A stretch of 60,982 bases of DNA from Salinibacillus xinjiangensis. GTDB taxonomy: Bacteria; Bacillota; Bacilli; Bacillales; Alkalibacillaceae. The stretch spans positions 14,675 through 75,656 of the forward strand of contig NZ_WJNH01000016.1 of the NCBI RefSeq assembly GCF_009649735.1, written 5' to 3'. Positions 25,466 to 34,256 of this stretch are shown here, one piece after another. Position numbers and translations under genes: made by a program. How positions within the stretch are numbered: position 1 is the stretch's first letter; every line of letters starts with the position of its first letter. Below the pieces are notes generated by a model. That model was not told the DNA's origin. It ran no database searches and saw only the letters and a program-made list of their open reading frames with translations.

Positions 25466-26278
25466 ATGAATAACGGTAGAAAAATTTTAATAACTATATT
25501 TGCTTTAGTTTTCGTATTATTAGCTGCTTGCCATTCACCTGATGAGCAAAGTAAAAGCGTTAGCGATGACGAAACAGAGGATTCATTAGAGGGTAAGGCG
25601 GAAGTTAGCGAAAAGAACGAAGACGAAGAACAAAATGAAGTTCTAGCAAAAAATGAAGCGGAACCATCAGAAGTTGAGAAAAATGGTCAAATTACAAATG
25701 GAGAGGAAGCTGTTCAATACTTAAAGCAACACTTAAAAGAGGGAAAGGACCCAGATATTTCATTTGGTACAGACGGGAAGCTTGAATCCGATGATTATGG
25801 ATCGTTTTATACAGTCCAACTGGTAGACATCCCTTTACGGACATCGGGGAAAACGGGAAACTTAGGTTATTATAAGGTTTATCAAGATGGTACATATGAA
25901 CCATATCAAGTGAGTTTTAGTCAAAAAGATGAATATCTTAAAAAACTGAATGATATCAAAATAGAGATGGAAGCTTTGCGTGAAAACTCTGAGGCTACAA
26001 CTACATTAGCTATGGAGGAAGAGGAAGCGTATCGTTATGAAGTCTGGGATGTGGAATTGAACAAGATTTACGGAATTTTGAAGGAGCAGTTGAGTCAAGA
26101 GCAGTTTGACGAATTAAGAGAAGAACAGCGGAACTGGATCATCCAAAGAGATGAAAAGGCTAAAGAAGCATCGCTAAAATATAAAGGCGGTACAATGGAG
26201 TCATTAGAATATGTGGCTGCTCAAGCAAATCTTACTAGAGATAGATGCTATGAGTTAGTCGAGGATTATTTGATTTAA
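25466..26278 (+). CDS. Lipoprotein with C-terminal LprI/DUF1311-type domain
   Basis: A 270-residue lipoprotein. GGGAGGGG precedes the ATG at 25466; the signal peptide ends at lipobox LAAC (Cys22). A very acidic low-complexity stretch follows (residues 25-75), then a PepSY-like or unknown region with NGEEAVQYLKQHL. A C-terminal helical domain contains EEQRNWIIQRDEKA, the hallmark of the lysozyme-inhibitor LprI N-terminal domain. Such domains occur in envelope proteins; inhibition of lysozyme is known only for some members. A terminator follows directly. Confidence 0.72.
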   Translation: MNNGRKILITIFALVFVLLAACHSPDEQSKSVSDDETEDSLEGKAEVSEKNEDEEQNEVLAKNEAEPSEVEKNGQITNGEEAVQYLKQHLKEGKDPDISFGTDGKLESDDYGSFYTVQLVDIPLRTSGKTGNLGYYKVYQDGTYEPYQVSFSQKDEYLKKLNDIKIEMEALRENSEATTTLAMEEEEAYRYEVWDVELNKIYGILKEQLSQEQFDELREEQRNWIIQRDEKAKEASLKYKGGTMESLEYVAAQANLTRDRCYELVEDYLI

Positions 26279-26285
26279 CTTATAC

Positions 26286-26322
26286 GAAAGACGCTAAGCA
26301 GCCCGTGCCTAGCGTCTTTCTG
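26286..26322 (+). terminator. Terminator after the LprI-domain lipoprotein
   Basis: GAAAGACGCTA pairs with TAGCGTCTTTC around an inner GC pair and loop. Confidence 0.85.
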
Positions 26323-26373
26323 CTATTAATTTTTTGTCATCGCACCCATAAGTGTATTCATTTTATCTAAAAT

Positions 26374-26402
26374 GGATCAGGGGGACAGGTCCCTTGACCC
26401 AC
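26374..26402. repeat. Palindromic intergenic repeat copy 9
   Basis: Reverse-orientation copy with GGGGGACAGGTCCC core and GACCC right arm. Confidence 0.88.
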
Positions 26403-26552
26403 TTTGGGAATTTCAGGAAGATTCGTCTTTAGCGCGAATGGTTGATGTATAATAAGGGTAGAAGTAAACCTTTGCAGAATCCGAATCACCAGGCGCTCGC
26501 TAGAATTTCAGTGCATGGTGTTTTGTGCTCATATCACACTAAAAAGAGGTAG

Positions 26553-26834
26553 GTGATCATTTTGCATCAAGGTGATGAAGTGTTTGTGACGAAATTAGGG
26601 AAGTATTATCATTACATGGATGATGATTGTCCAACTACATCCAGTATCCTCAAGGGAAAAAAGCAGGCGCAGAAAATAAAGGAAGAGGAAGCCAAGGCGA
26701 GGGGGTTGACCCTCTGTAAGCACTGTGCAAAAGAGTATGCCGAGGATTTGAAGGAAAGACAGGGGTGTGGCGCGGCAACAATATTTTTTCTAGGTGTTGT
26801 TGGAACTTTACCCCTTTTTCAGTTTTTTATTTAA
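26553..26834 (+). CDS. Small protein with an Ada-like zinc-ligand pattern and C-terminal hydrophobic tail
   Basis: A 93-residue protein if read from GTG 26553, or 90 from TTG 26562; AGAGGTAGGTGA fits the TTG better. The body has KYYHYMDDDCPTT, then a charged helix, then GLTLCKHCAKEY. The His/Cys...Cys-x2-Cys spacing resembles the small Ada-type metal-binding module found at the end of some nucleases. The last 20 residues are hydrophobic (TIFFLGVVGTLPLFQFFI). No family name can be given with confidence. Confidence 0.55.
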   Translation: MIILHQGDEVFVTKLGKYYHYMDDDCPTTSSILKGKKQAQKIKEEEAKARGLTLCKHCAKEYAEDLKERQGCGAATIFFLGVVGTLPLFQFFI

Positions 26835-26944
26835 TTTGTGATGCAAGCTATCCTATTAACTTGACCAATTCTCCCGAGTAAAATCCGTAAAAGAATCCGA
26901 TTTATATAACAATAATGGGGAAGATAAGGTCAAGGGGTGATAGG

Positions 26945-27382
26945 GTGGCAACCGTGTATTCAGGCGATAAATTGAAGAATTACTTACTCCAAAAAGACAA
27001 TGACATTCAGACCATAAAGTTTGAATTGTATAATTTATCGGTAAAAGAAGAATCCATTGACGACTTATCTAATGCCAACTTGTATTTTTTGGCTAAACAA
27101 AAACCAATTCCCCTCGTGTATGAATGTAAATTATTCAAAAGCGCTAAAGAAGTAGAGGATTTTAGGAATCAACCATTAAAGGATTTCGAGCACGTTGTGT
27201 TGTATGAAATTCTAAAAGGAAAAGAAATAAATAAGTACAATGGCTTCTATGGAGAATTGGAGCTTGCAGAGTTTTACAGTAACCTGAAAAGCACGAAAAA
27301 GGTTAAAAAAGAGGATATTGATGAGAACAGTTTTTACATGTTTGTTGAGGATGTTATTTTGAAAATTAAGCTTGAGTTGTGA
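26945..27382 (+). CDS. Hypothetical protein, 145 residues
   Basis: A soluble charged protein with no signal peptide or membrane segment. GTG at 26945 is chosen because AAGGGGTGA stands 6 bases upstream, whereas the ATG at 26915 has no ribosome site. The sequence has an alpha/beta mix (IQTIKFELYNLSVKEES, HVVLYEILKGKEI). I do not recognise the family. It ends just before a palindromic repeat. Confidence 0.6.
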   Translation: MATVYSGDKLKNYLLQKDNDIQTIKFELYNLSVKEESIDDLSNANLYFLAKQKPIPLVYECKLFKSAKEVEDFRNQPLKDFEHVVLYEILKGKEINKYNGFYGELELAEFYSNLKSTKKVKKEDIDENSFYMFVEDVILKIKLEL

Positions 27383-27397
27383 AAGAGGGTGGGCAGG

Positions 27398-27427
27398 TGG
27401 GACAGGGGACCTGTCCCCCTGACCCAC
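27398..27427. repeat. Palindromic intergenic repeat copy 10
   Basis: GGGACAGGGGACC/TGTCCCCCTGACCC, between convergent gene ends. Confidence 0.92.
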
Positions 27428-27428
27428 T

Positions 27429-28358
27429 TCATTTCCCGATATCTACATTTCCTCCAGATAAAACGCATACTACGTTTTTATTCTGGACTCCTAATTTGCC
27501 ATTCATAGCGGCTGCTACTGTGACGGCGCTGGAGGGTTCGATGAGCTGCTTCATGCGCTCCATGACAAGAAATTGTGCCCGCTTAATCTCTTCCTCGGAA
27601 ACAAGTACAAGATCATCCAAGAATTTTTGTAAGACTGGGAAGGTCATACTCCCCGGTTGACTGGTTCTTAGTCCATCTGCAATCGTCGTTGTTCCCGGAA
27701 TAGCGGTGATTTTTTTATTTTTTAAGGACAAATACGTATCGTTCGCTGTCTCTGGCTCTACCCCGATAACTTTTACCTTTGGCTTTGTTTGCTTAATGGC
27801 TGTTAAAATCCCTGATATTAAACCCCCACCGCCAATTGGAACGACAACCACGTCTACGTGATCCAATTGCTCCAAAATTTCGAGACCAATAGTGCCTTGG
27901 CCTGCCATAATCAACGGGTCGTCATATGGTGGGATAAACCAACCATTGTGTTCCGTTGCGAGTTTCTTGGCTCTTGGCAGCCTTTCCGCCGAAGTAGTCC
28001 CACACTTCTCAATTTGACCTCCATAGGCTTTGATTGCATTCAGCTTGCTTTCCTTTGCGTCGACAGGTACGACAATCGTTGCTGGTACGCCCAATTGATT
28101 TGCAATATAGGCAACGGCTTGACCGTGATTTCCGCTAGAGGCTGCCGTTATATATGTCGCTTCCCTTTGGACGGCCTGAAGCACCTTATTGGTAGCGCCG
28201 CGAATCTTGAAGGAGCCTGTTTTCTGCAAATGTTCCGATTTAAAGTACATTTCATTTCCGCAAATTTCACTGAGCTGTGAAGAATGTAAGATAGGAGTCT
28301 TGTGAATATACTTGGCAATGTTCTCCCGAGCTTGGAGAATGTCGTGAACGATGATCAT
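27429..28358 (-). CDS. Threonine/serine dehydratase (catabolic TdcB-like)
   Basis: A 309-residue PLP enzyme of fold type II. The PLP lysine is Lys51 in TGSFKIRGA; the phosphate-binding loop is PIGGGGLISG; the substrate loop AASSGNHGQAVA and the C-terminal VLSGGNVD motif are typical of threonine ammonia-lyase. There is no ACT domain, so the enzyme is the short, catabolic form, or a serine racemase/threo-hydroxyaspartate dehydratase relative. It converts threonine to 2-oxobutyrate, or serine to pyruvate. It is a single gene between two palindromic repeats. Confidence 0.87.
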   Translation of the reverse strand: MIIVHDILQARENIAKYIHKTPILHSSQLSEICGNEMYFKSEHLQKTGSFKIRGATNKVLQAVQREATYITAASSGNHGQAVAYIANQLGVPATIVVPVDAKESKLNAIKAYGGQIEKCGTTSAERLPRAKKLATEHNGWFIPPYDDPLIMAGQGTIGLEILEQLDHVDVVVVPIGGGGLISGILTAIKQTKPKVKVIGVEPETANDTYLSLKNKKITAIPGTTTIADGLRTSQPGSMTFPVLQKFLDDLVLVSEEEIKRAQFLVMERMKQLIEPSSAVTVAAAMNGKLGVQNKNVVCVLSGGNVDIGK

Positions 28359-28473
28359 TGGGCATTTTCCTTTCTTTTATGTATAGCTTTAATGGTAACA
28401 CGAGAGGGAGAGTTTGTTCTTTGGAAATGAATATTTTTTTTGGAATAGTCTGATGTTTTCAGTAGCTGGATGG

Positions 28474-28504
28474 GGTGGGACAAGGGACCTGTCCCCCTGA
28501 CCCG
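28474..28504. repeat. Palindromic intergenic repeat copy 11
   Basis: GGGACAAGGGACC/TGTCCCCCTGACCC, just after the end of the ArsR-type regulator gene. Confidence 0.92.
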
Positions 28505-28505
28505 C

Positions 28506-29408
28506 TTATTCTACTTGCATAAGCTGAGTTATTTCGTTGTGTAATTCGTTTGAAAATCCTTTATGAGTTGTGTAATAAAACGTGTTTTTATCATCGGTAA
28601 GGAGGATATCAATCAGTCTTGCTGCTCTTAGCACAGAGAGATGGTGATGAATATTTCCTTTTGCCATGCCAATTTCCTTTACGATGTCAGTAAAGGTGGA
28701 CGGCTGACTGGAAAGAAACTGTAGAATTTGAAGACGTCGCCTATCACTCAATGCTTTGGTAACTCTAATGACTTCATCAAAATGGGTGGTTGTTCTAGCT
28801 GGATAGGTAATAAACAACGTACCCTCAAAAGCATCCACTAAAGACATCGGTTGGAAGTGGTAGGCTGGTATTAGATAGACTTTTGTAAATTCATCTGTTT
28901 CCACCACAAAACGGCTTTCGGAGCGTACTACTTGCTCCGGTAATTCATTTGTAAGGCGGTGCTTAACCCTTGTCGCATCATGCTTTAATGCTTCGAGAAA
29001 CCCTAAATCTAGCGTCTGAAAATATTGTTCGTTCCAACCCTGCAAGAGCTGAATGAATTGAGTACGCTCCCTATCAAGATCGCCAGGAACAGTCATGGAT
29101 TCAGTGAGGTAGGGGGTAAGTAGATTATAAATATCCCCAGCTGACAAGGACTTTAACCACTTAAAAAATGCCGCCGTATCTTCTTTAACCGGACTCTGCG
29201 CGATTAACAATACAGATAAATCCTCGAAATATAGTTCTTCCTTTGCTTGTATACGATGCTTTAAATCTTCAGAGATCTTACTTTCTACATCTGATATCCA
29301 TTTCGGACCTATATCTAAATACTTCAAATGGGTTTGCCTCTTATATAATGAAAAGCTTAATAACAATTCATAGACAGGTGAAAATAACGGTTCAACTTTA
29401 AAGGACAA
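28506..29408 (-). CDS. ArsR-type winged-helix regulator with long N-terminal domain
   Basis: A 300-residue protein. The last 85 residues are an ArsR-like winged helix (VTKALSDRRRLQILQFLSSQ, then GMAKGNIHHHLSVLRAARLI). The first 200 residues form a sensor-like domain without known metal ligands. It is divergent from a TPR/hydrolase gene, and the intergenic DNA holds a perfect 10-bp inverted repeat over the promoter, so it most likely represses that gene. A broken paralogue of the same regulator is found at about 37355-37437. Confidence 0.82.
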   Translation of the reverse strand: MSFKVEPLFSPVYELLLSFSLYKRQTHLKYLDIGPKWISDVESKISEDLKHRIQAKEELYFEDLSVLLIAQSPVKEDTAAFFKWLKSLSAGDIYNLLTPYLTESMTVPGDLDRERTQFIQLLQGWNEQYFQTLDLGFLEALKHDATRVKHRLTNELPEQVVRSESRFVVETDEFTKVYLIPAYHFQPMSLVDAFEGTLFITYPARTTTHFDEVIRVTKALSDRRRLQILQFLSSQPSTFTDIVKEIGMAKGNIHHHLSVLRAARLIDILLTDDKNTFYYTTHKGFSNELHNEITQLMQVE

Positions 29409-29470
29409 GATGTTCCCTCCAGTGTTTTTCTTTTTATTGTATCATAATTGTCGTTAAAGTTATATTTATA

Positions 29471-29476
29471 TTGACA
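29471..29476 (+). promoter_or_regulatory. -35 box of the TPR-hydrolase promoter
   Basis: A perfect TTGACA. The -10 position 17 bases downstream (TACCAT) falls inside the operator palindrome, so a bound repressor would block the polymerase. Confidence 0.55.
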
Positions 29477-29483
29477 GTTAATA

Positions 29484-29507
29484 TTAGTTCAATTACCATT
29501 GAACTAA
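29484..29507. promoter_or_regulatory. Palindromic operator between regulator and hydrolase genes
   Basis: TTAGTTCAAT-TACC-ATTGAACTAA, perfect 10-bp arms with a 4-base spacer. It lies between the divergent ArsR-type gene and the TPR-hydrolase gene. Confidence 0.8.
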
Positions 29508-29529
29508 ATAAAGGGTGAGGTGATTTGTT

Positions 29530-30447
29530 ATGTCCGTTAAAAGTTTCACGAAAATCCAGCAAGAAGCTATCAGTTATGTGAAAAATAAGGAATATGCAGA
29601 AGCGCTTAATCTGTTAGAGAAGGCTAAGTCAACTTTTCCAGAGAAACTGGATAGACTTGGCCATTGGAGTGCAAATATTTATTGTTTGCAAGGAAAACAG
29701 CAAGAGGCAATCGCTGAACTTAGAGGAGTACTAGATGGTGGGATGTGGTGGAATCCGGAATTACTAGATTCAGATCCTGAGCTAAGCCCACTAAAAGACT
29801 CAGAGGAGTTTGAGCAGATTTTAGAAAAATGCAGGGGAAGATACGTGGAGGAGAAGGGGGCAGCTGCTGCTTCTTTACAAGTGGAAGGTGACCCAAAGTC
29901 ATCAACTTCTATCTTTGCTATACATTGGAAAGGTTCAAATGCAAAGGAATTTGCTGCTCAATGGAGTGACCCAAGGCTTTTAAAAAACTACCTATTAGGA
30001 TTTCCCCAATCTTCGCAATTGTTTAGCTATAACAGCTATTCTTGGGATGATGCAGCCATTGCGAAAGCGGACATAACAGATACTTTTAGGCAGTTTATGA
30101 CCACCTATAATGGTAGAGATAAGAATAATATTCTTGCTGGTGCTTCCCAGGGTGGTAGGCTAGCCATGGAATTAGGTATACAAGGGTTCCGAGGGTTTAT
30201 TGCACTTGTACCAGCGATTGAACATGTGAATTTTGCTGACGACTTTCAACCAGGTCCTGGAGTTAGAGGGTGTGTCATTACTGGGGATCAGGATCCTTTT
30301 TATGAAGCAACTTTAGATGCGATTGAACGATTAAAAGCAAGGGGTGTTCCGTGCAAATTAATTGTCAGAGAGGGGATGGGTCATACTCTGCCAGGTGATT
30401 TTGCGGAATTGGTGCAAGATGCGGTGGATTTTATTTTGGGTAAATAG
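29530..30447 (+). CDS. TPR plus alpha/beta-hydrolase fusion protein
   Basis: A 305-residue cytoplasmic protein. Residues 1-70 look like a tetratricopeptide repeat pair (AISYVKNKEYAEALNLLEKA, then NIYCLQGKQQEAIAELRGVL). The C-terminal part is a carboxylesterase-like alpha/beta hydrolase with nucleophile motif AGASQGGRLA, an Asp in TGDQDPFYEA and the His in EGMGHTLPGD. GGGTGAGGTGA lies before the ATG. It is probably controlled by the divergent ArsR-type regulator through the intergenic palindrome. The substrate is unknown. Confidence 0.8.
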   Translation: MSVKSFTKIQQEAISYVKNKEYAEALNLLEKAKSTFPEKLDRLGHWSANIYCLQGKQQEAIAELRGVLDGGMWWNPELLDSDPELSPLKDSEEFEQILEKCRGRYVEEKGAAAASLQVEGDPKSSTSIFAIHWKGSNAKEFAAQWSDPRLLKNYLLGFPQSSQLFSYNSYSWDDAAIAKADITDTFRQFMTTYNGRDKNNILAGASQGGRLAMELGIQGFRGFIALVPAIEHVNFADDFQPGPGVRGCVITGDQDPFYEATLDAIERLKARGVPCKLIVREGMGHTLPGDFAELVQDAVDFILGK

Positions 30448-30466
30448 TACATACAGTGGTGGTTTT

Positions 30467-30502
30467 AATAGAGCAGTTCAGAAAAATCCGGACTGCTCTA
30501 TT
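30467..30502 (+). terminator. Hairpin after the TPR-hydrolase gene
   Basis: AATAGAGCAGT pairs with ACTGCTCTATT around an A-rich loop; there is no clear T-run, so efficiency is uncertain. Confidence 0.6.
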
Positions 30503-30527
30503 GAATTTCTATACACTTATTGCAAAA

Positions 30528-30739
30528 TCAACCTCTTATAGTTTCCCTTTTTCCTGCCTCAAAACCAATTCGAAAAGCCTCATATCCCAAATCTGAAATT
30601 TCTTGAAGGGGCCACTCATCAGGGATATAAACAACCTCAAAATCATTTAACCAATTCACGTTCCTTCTAATATACAGAACTACCTTGAACGCCTCCTGGT
30701 TAACCTCTACAATGTTTTTCTCAATTCATCCTTGTTCAT
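30528..30739 (-). pseudogene. Frameshifted small protein gene
   Basis: GAAAGGATG lies before an ATG at 30739 (MNKDELRK), but the frame stops after 10 codons. Adding one base at the five-T run 30715-30719 (A-run on the coding strand) joins it to a long open frame: NIVEVNQEAFKVVLYIRR, then WLNDFEVVYIPDEWPLQEIS, ending EAGKRETIRG. The intact product would be about 70 residues. Either the gene is decayed or the A-run is miscalled. Family unknown. Confidence 0.6.
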
Positions 30740-30896
30740 GCGAATCATCCTTTCTCGTTCAAATTTCGGTGTGCAACATGGTGTTCACATTTTTATAAAC
30801 GTTTGAGAGGATGAAAATCAGCCGGTTTTTCATTATAATTAGATTCGTATGCTGTTCATTAAGGCAATTTCTTAAAGTGAATAAGGCAGTAAGATG

Positions 30897-30926
30897 GTGG
30901 GACGAGGTACCTGTCCCTGTGACCCC
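30897..30926. repeat. Palindromic intergenic repeat copy 12
   Basis: GGGACGAGGTACC/TGTCCCTGTGACCC, about 30 bases before the MFS gene. Confidence 0.85.
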
Positions 30927-30957
30927 CGTGTTTGCAGCGTAGAAAGGGCGGCTTTGT

Positions 30958-32133
30958 GTGGATAAACGTGTTTATTTTTTGATGGTTATTTCTTTTGTCA
31001 TTGGGATGGTTGAGTTAATTATCAGTGGCATATTAGATTTAATTGCGGAAGATTTGGGTGTTAGCCTAGCGCAGGCTGGGTATTTAATTACGATTTTTTC
31101 TTTCATTTTTGCGGTTGCATCACCCATTTTATTGATTGCAACAGCGAAGATTGAACGTAAACGGTTGACGCTCGTTTCTTTGTTCATCTTTTTAATTGGG
31201 AATATTGTAACAGTCATCAGCCCTAATTATAGTGTTTTGTTTTTAGGGCGCATCATTACAGCAACAAGTGGTGCTTTGTTAATCATTTTATGTTTGGTAT
31301 TAGCACCAACAATCGTAGAGCCAAAATATAAGGGACGAGCCATTGGAATTGTGTCGATGGGCGTTAGTGGTTCTCTTGTACTCGGAATACCGATTGGACT
31401 TATGATTGGGAATACTTTTGGCTGGCGTGGTCCGTTTGTCATGATCACGATTTTGACGGCCTTTTCCATTGTGGGGATTTTCTTTATGATGGACAGGGTT
31501 AAACCCAAGCCATCCATTCCCATTCGTGAACAGCTAGCTACATTAAGGAGTAAAAAGATTCTATTTGCACAGCTAACGACATTTCTATATATGGCAGGGC
31601 ATACGGCTCTTTATGCCTATTTAAAGCCTTTTATTCAATCAACCATGGACCTCGATGGAACGTGGGTCAGTGTGATCTACTTCGCATTCGGGATTGCTGC
31701 AGTTAGTGGTGGCGGAATAGGGGGAGCATTAGCAGACATTTTTGGGTCGAAGAGAACTATTTTCATATCGATTTTGATCTTCTGTGTGGTCATGTTTGCA
31801 ATTCCATACACGACGAACTATTTGGTATTTTTCCTGTTTGTGGTGTTAATCTGGGGGATGTTGAGTTGGGCAATCTCACCCGCGATGCAAAGCTATTTAA
31901 TTGAAACCTCTCCAGAGACATCTGGTATTCAGCAAAGCTTGAATAACTCTGCTCTACACTTTGGCGTTGCCATTGGATCATTGATTGGTGGGGTAGTCAT
32001 CGAGCAGCTGTCTGTAGAACTTACGACTACGATCGGTGGAATATTAATCGTTGGTTCACTTATTACGGCGCTTATTTCAATGCGTAGTGTTAGGAGAGTT
32101 AGGGGTGGGGAGGCCGTGCCGCAGACTCGGTGA
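30958..32133 (+). CDS. MFS (DHA1) exporter similar to purine efflux pump PbuE
   Basis: A 391-residue transporter with 12 helices. Its sequence follows PbuE (YdhL) of B. subtilis closely: IGMVELIISGILDLIAEDLG, TAKIERKRLTL, LAGH-like AGHTALYAY in helix 7, WGMLSWAISPAMQSYLIE and GIQQSLNNSALHFGVAIGS. PbuE exports hypoxanthine, adenine and base analogues. The start is GTG at 30958 with AAAGGGCGG upstream. The adenine riboswitch known before pbuE in B. subtilis is not seen here; a palindromic repeat occupies the leader instead. A paralogue with another substrate is possible. Confidence 0.8.
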   Translation: MDKRVYFLMVISFVIGMVELIISGILDLIAEDLGVSLAQAGYLITIFSFIFAVASPILLIATAKIERKRLTLVSLFIFLIGNIVTVISPNYSVLFLGRIITATSGALLIILCLVLAPTIVEPKYKGRAIGIVSMGVSGSLVLGIPIGLMIGNTFGWRGPFVMITILTAFSIVGIFFMMDRVKPKPSIPIREQLATLRSKKILFAQLTTFLYMAGHTALYAYLKPFIQSTMDLDGTWVSVIYFAFGIAAVSGGGIGGALADIFGSKRTIFISILIFCVVMFAIPYTTNYLVFFLFVVLIWGMLSWAISPAMQSYLIETSPETSGIQQSLNNSALHFGVAIGSLIGGVVIEQLSVELTTTIGGILIVGSLITALISMRSVRRVRGGEAVPQTR

Positions 32134-32173
32134 ATGGTTGAACCAGGTGTCAGGTAATTTGTTTGATGCCAAT

Positions 32174-32204
32174 AGTGGGTCAAGGGACCTGTCCCCCTGA
32201 CCCA
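32174..32204. repeat. Palindromic intergenic repeat copy 13
   Basis: GGGTCAAGGGACC/TGTCCCCCTGACCC followed by TTTTTTA, so this copy can also act as an intrinsic terminator for the MFS gene. Confidence 0.92.
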
Positions 32205-32256
32205 TTTTTTATGGTAAAATAATACTATTAAAATTTGTTAATTAGGGGTTACAGCA

Positions 32257-34245
32257 ATGGATAATCGTTTAGAAGGGTCTTGTTATATTAGATTAAAAGA
32301 GTTGAACTATGCTACGCCCTCCAAATTTTATTATCAGAGTGGGGCGTTATTCTTTGATGATAGTGGAGTAGATCCAATCGATATTGATCGTATCAAAGAG
32401 GTATTTGTGAATAATTCGGTTAAGTTAACTCTCCAAGGACGGTTTAGTCAAAGGGGACGACTAGTTCGTGAAATAGAAGTGACCATAAGTGAAAATTGGC
32501 TGTTTGATAATTTTGTTAGTTTAATAGAGAATACTGTAAAACGATACAGTGGTACGTTTATTGTTACAAATGAGGAAATGTTCACAGAACATAAAGTGGT
32601 GATAGAACAACGAGACGATTCGTTAACCGTAATTGATCCTGAAACGAAAACACCTTTTATGACACTTCATCAAGATGATCCTGTATATAGGTATAAAAAG
32701 GTATTGTTGTTTTTTGTGGATGGGTATGCCAGATACATCATCATGGACAGGAAAGCGAAAAGGGCAATCGATTTATCCGATTTTAATGTTATCGAAAATC
32801 AATATTATCACTCTATTTCTCGTTTATATGGTTCCTTAAGTAAACTAAGATTTCGGGACGAGAAAATAAGTATGCTCGTGCGCGAAGAAGAGGTCATTAT
32901 TTTTCTAGAGGATTACCAAGCCTATTCATTTCACCGAGCCCAAATGAAGGTTTGTACGGAGCATGAAGATGGTAGTATAACCATTCAATTTACTTCTTAC
33001 GAGGGAGAGCTATCATATGTAACCTTTTCTAGTATTCCAAAGCAATTAAGAGAATTACTTTTTCCTGATCATGATGGCCAAACCAATTTTGATTTTATGT
33101 TCACGGAAAACAAAGATCCGTATCACATCTTTTATGAGAATGATAGCTGGTGGTTCTATCAGTCAAAGGATGTGCATTTCAAGATTCCGATTTCCAATAT
33201 AGCATCGATTGAAGCGGGTGGAAGTGAAGTTAAGGATCACGTTCGGGTTACCTTTTATTTACATACCAAGCAGAATCAAATAAGCCTAGAAATTGATCAA
33301 CATATATATGCAAAAATTATGAAGACAACCTTTAGAAAAAAGAAGCTACCACTACTTCAGCAAGCGTCGGTGACTGACTTATATACGAGCTGGGGAAGAC
33401 AAATGAATGATTTTCTCGTTTTTCATTTGTTTGGACAATTGAAGATTCTACAAAATGAAATAAGAGCCGTGGAACAAAAGAGAGGTTCGCGTGTAGACAA
33501 GAACTATCAATTGTTAAACCTCATGTACTATGGAATTAGGGAACAAAAAAGAAGCTTAGATCAAGTTGCCATTCAATTTCCACAGGCTTATATGCAGGAA
33601 GAACAAGCATTTCATTCAATCAGCGATGTGGAGAACTATAAAAAATTACAAAAGCAATTATTATCGATATCCAATCATATACGACGGCATCTTAATGAAA
33701 TCGAAAGGTCCTTAAGTGTCCTGTCCTTTGCCATTATTCCGAAAGAAAAACTTCCTACAGACCATTCAGGCCATGATTATCTATCTGCTGCTGTCATTGG
33801 TGGTATTGGATTGCTTACAGGTGGAGTGGGATTTTTGGCATTGGGAGGATTAAAGGGATTAAGTACATATCAATCCAAACGGAAGCAAGCTGAACAACAG
33901 CAAATTACAGAACAAAACGAAAAACAAAAAATTGCGTTTTATGTAGATCAAGCAGTCGATTCATTTGAACATATGATGGACACCATGCTGCCTTATTCGA
34001 TTGGTGAGGTGAGCAAGGCCTTCTATACATTGAGTAAAAAGCAAGGCGAACGATTACTTCATGAAAATGAAGGAAATTTAGATCGTGTAAAACTAGCCAT
34101 CTTTGATCGATTAGCTGCTATGCATACCTACAAAAAACTACCTTTATATCACGCAAATCACTATACGAGAGAAAACGTTACGGAAATGTTGCTGACGCAA
34201 AATGAATCTAACGCCCTACAGTTAACGGGCAACTTATCCAATTAG
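32257..34245 (+). CDS. Large protein of unknown function with PH-like repeats and a Gly-rich hydrophobic hairpin
   Basis: A 662-residue protein without signal peptide. The first 370 residues read as several beta-rich units of about 90 residues, with repeats of a strand-strand-F/L pattern (KFYYQSGALFFDDSG, HIFYENDSWWFYQSKD). They resemble PH/GRAM-like domains, but this is by eye only. Residues 375-480 are helical, coiled-coil-like. Residues 510-535 form a hydrophobic Gly-rich segment (AAVIGGIGLLTGGVGFLALGG) that could insert in a membrane. A charged helical tail follows. It is 11 bases upstream of a calcium-repeat protein gene. No known family was recognised. Confidence 0.65.
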   Translation: MDNRLEGSCYIRLKELNYATPSKFYYQSGALFFDDSGVDPIDIDRIKEVFVNNSVKLTLQGRFSQRGRLVREIEVTISENWLFDNFVSLIENTVKRYSGTFIVTNEEMFTEHKVVIEQRDDSLTVIDPETKTPFMTLHQDDPVYRYKKVLLFFVDGYARYIIMDRKAKRAIDLSDFNVIENQYYHSISRLYGSLSKLRFRDEKISMLVREEEVIIFLEDYQAYSFHRAQMKVCTEHEDGSITIQFTSYEGELSYVTFSSIPKQLRELLFPDHDGQTNFDFMFTENKDPYHIFYENDSWWFYQSKDVHFKIPISNIASIEAGGSEVKDHVRVTFYLHTKQNQISLEIDQHIYAKIMKTTFRKKKLPLLQQASVTDLYTSWGRQMNDFLVFHLFGQLKILQNEIRAVEQKRGSRVDKNYQLLNLMYYGIREQKRSLDQVAIQFPQAYMQEEQAFHSISDVENYKKLQKQLLSISNHIRRHLNEIERSLSVLSFAIIPKEKLPTDHSGHDYLSAAVIGGIGLLTGGVGFLALGGLKGLSTYQSKRKQAEQQQITEQNEKQKIAFYVDQAVDSFEHMMDTMLPYSIGEVSKAFYTLSKKQGERLLHENEGNLDRVKLAIFDRLAAMHTYKKLPLYHANHYTRENVTEMLLTQNESNALQLTGNLSN

Positions 34246-34256
34246 GAGGCGGTAGT

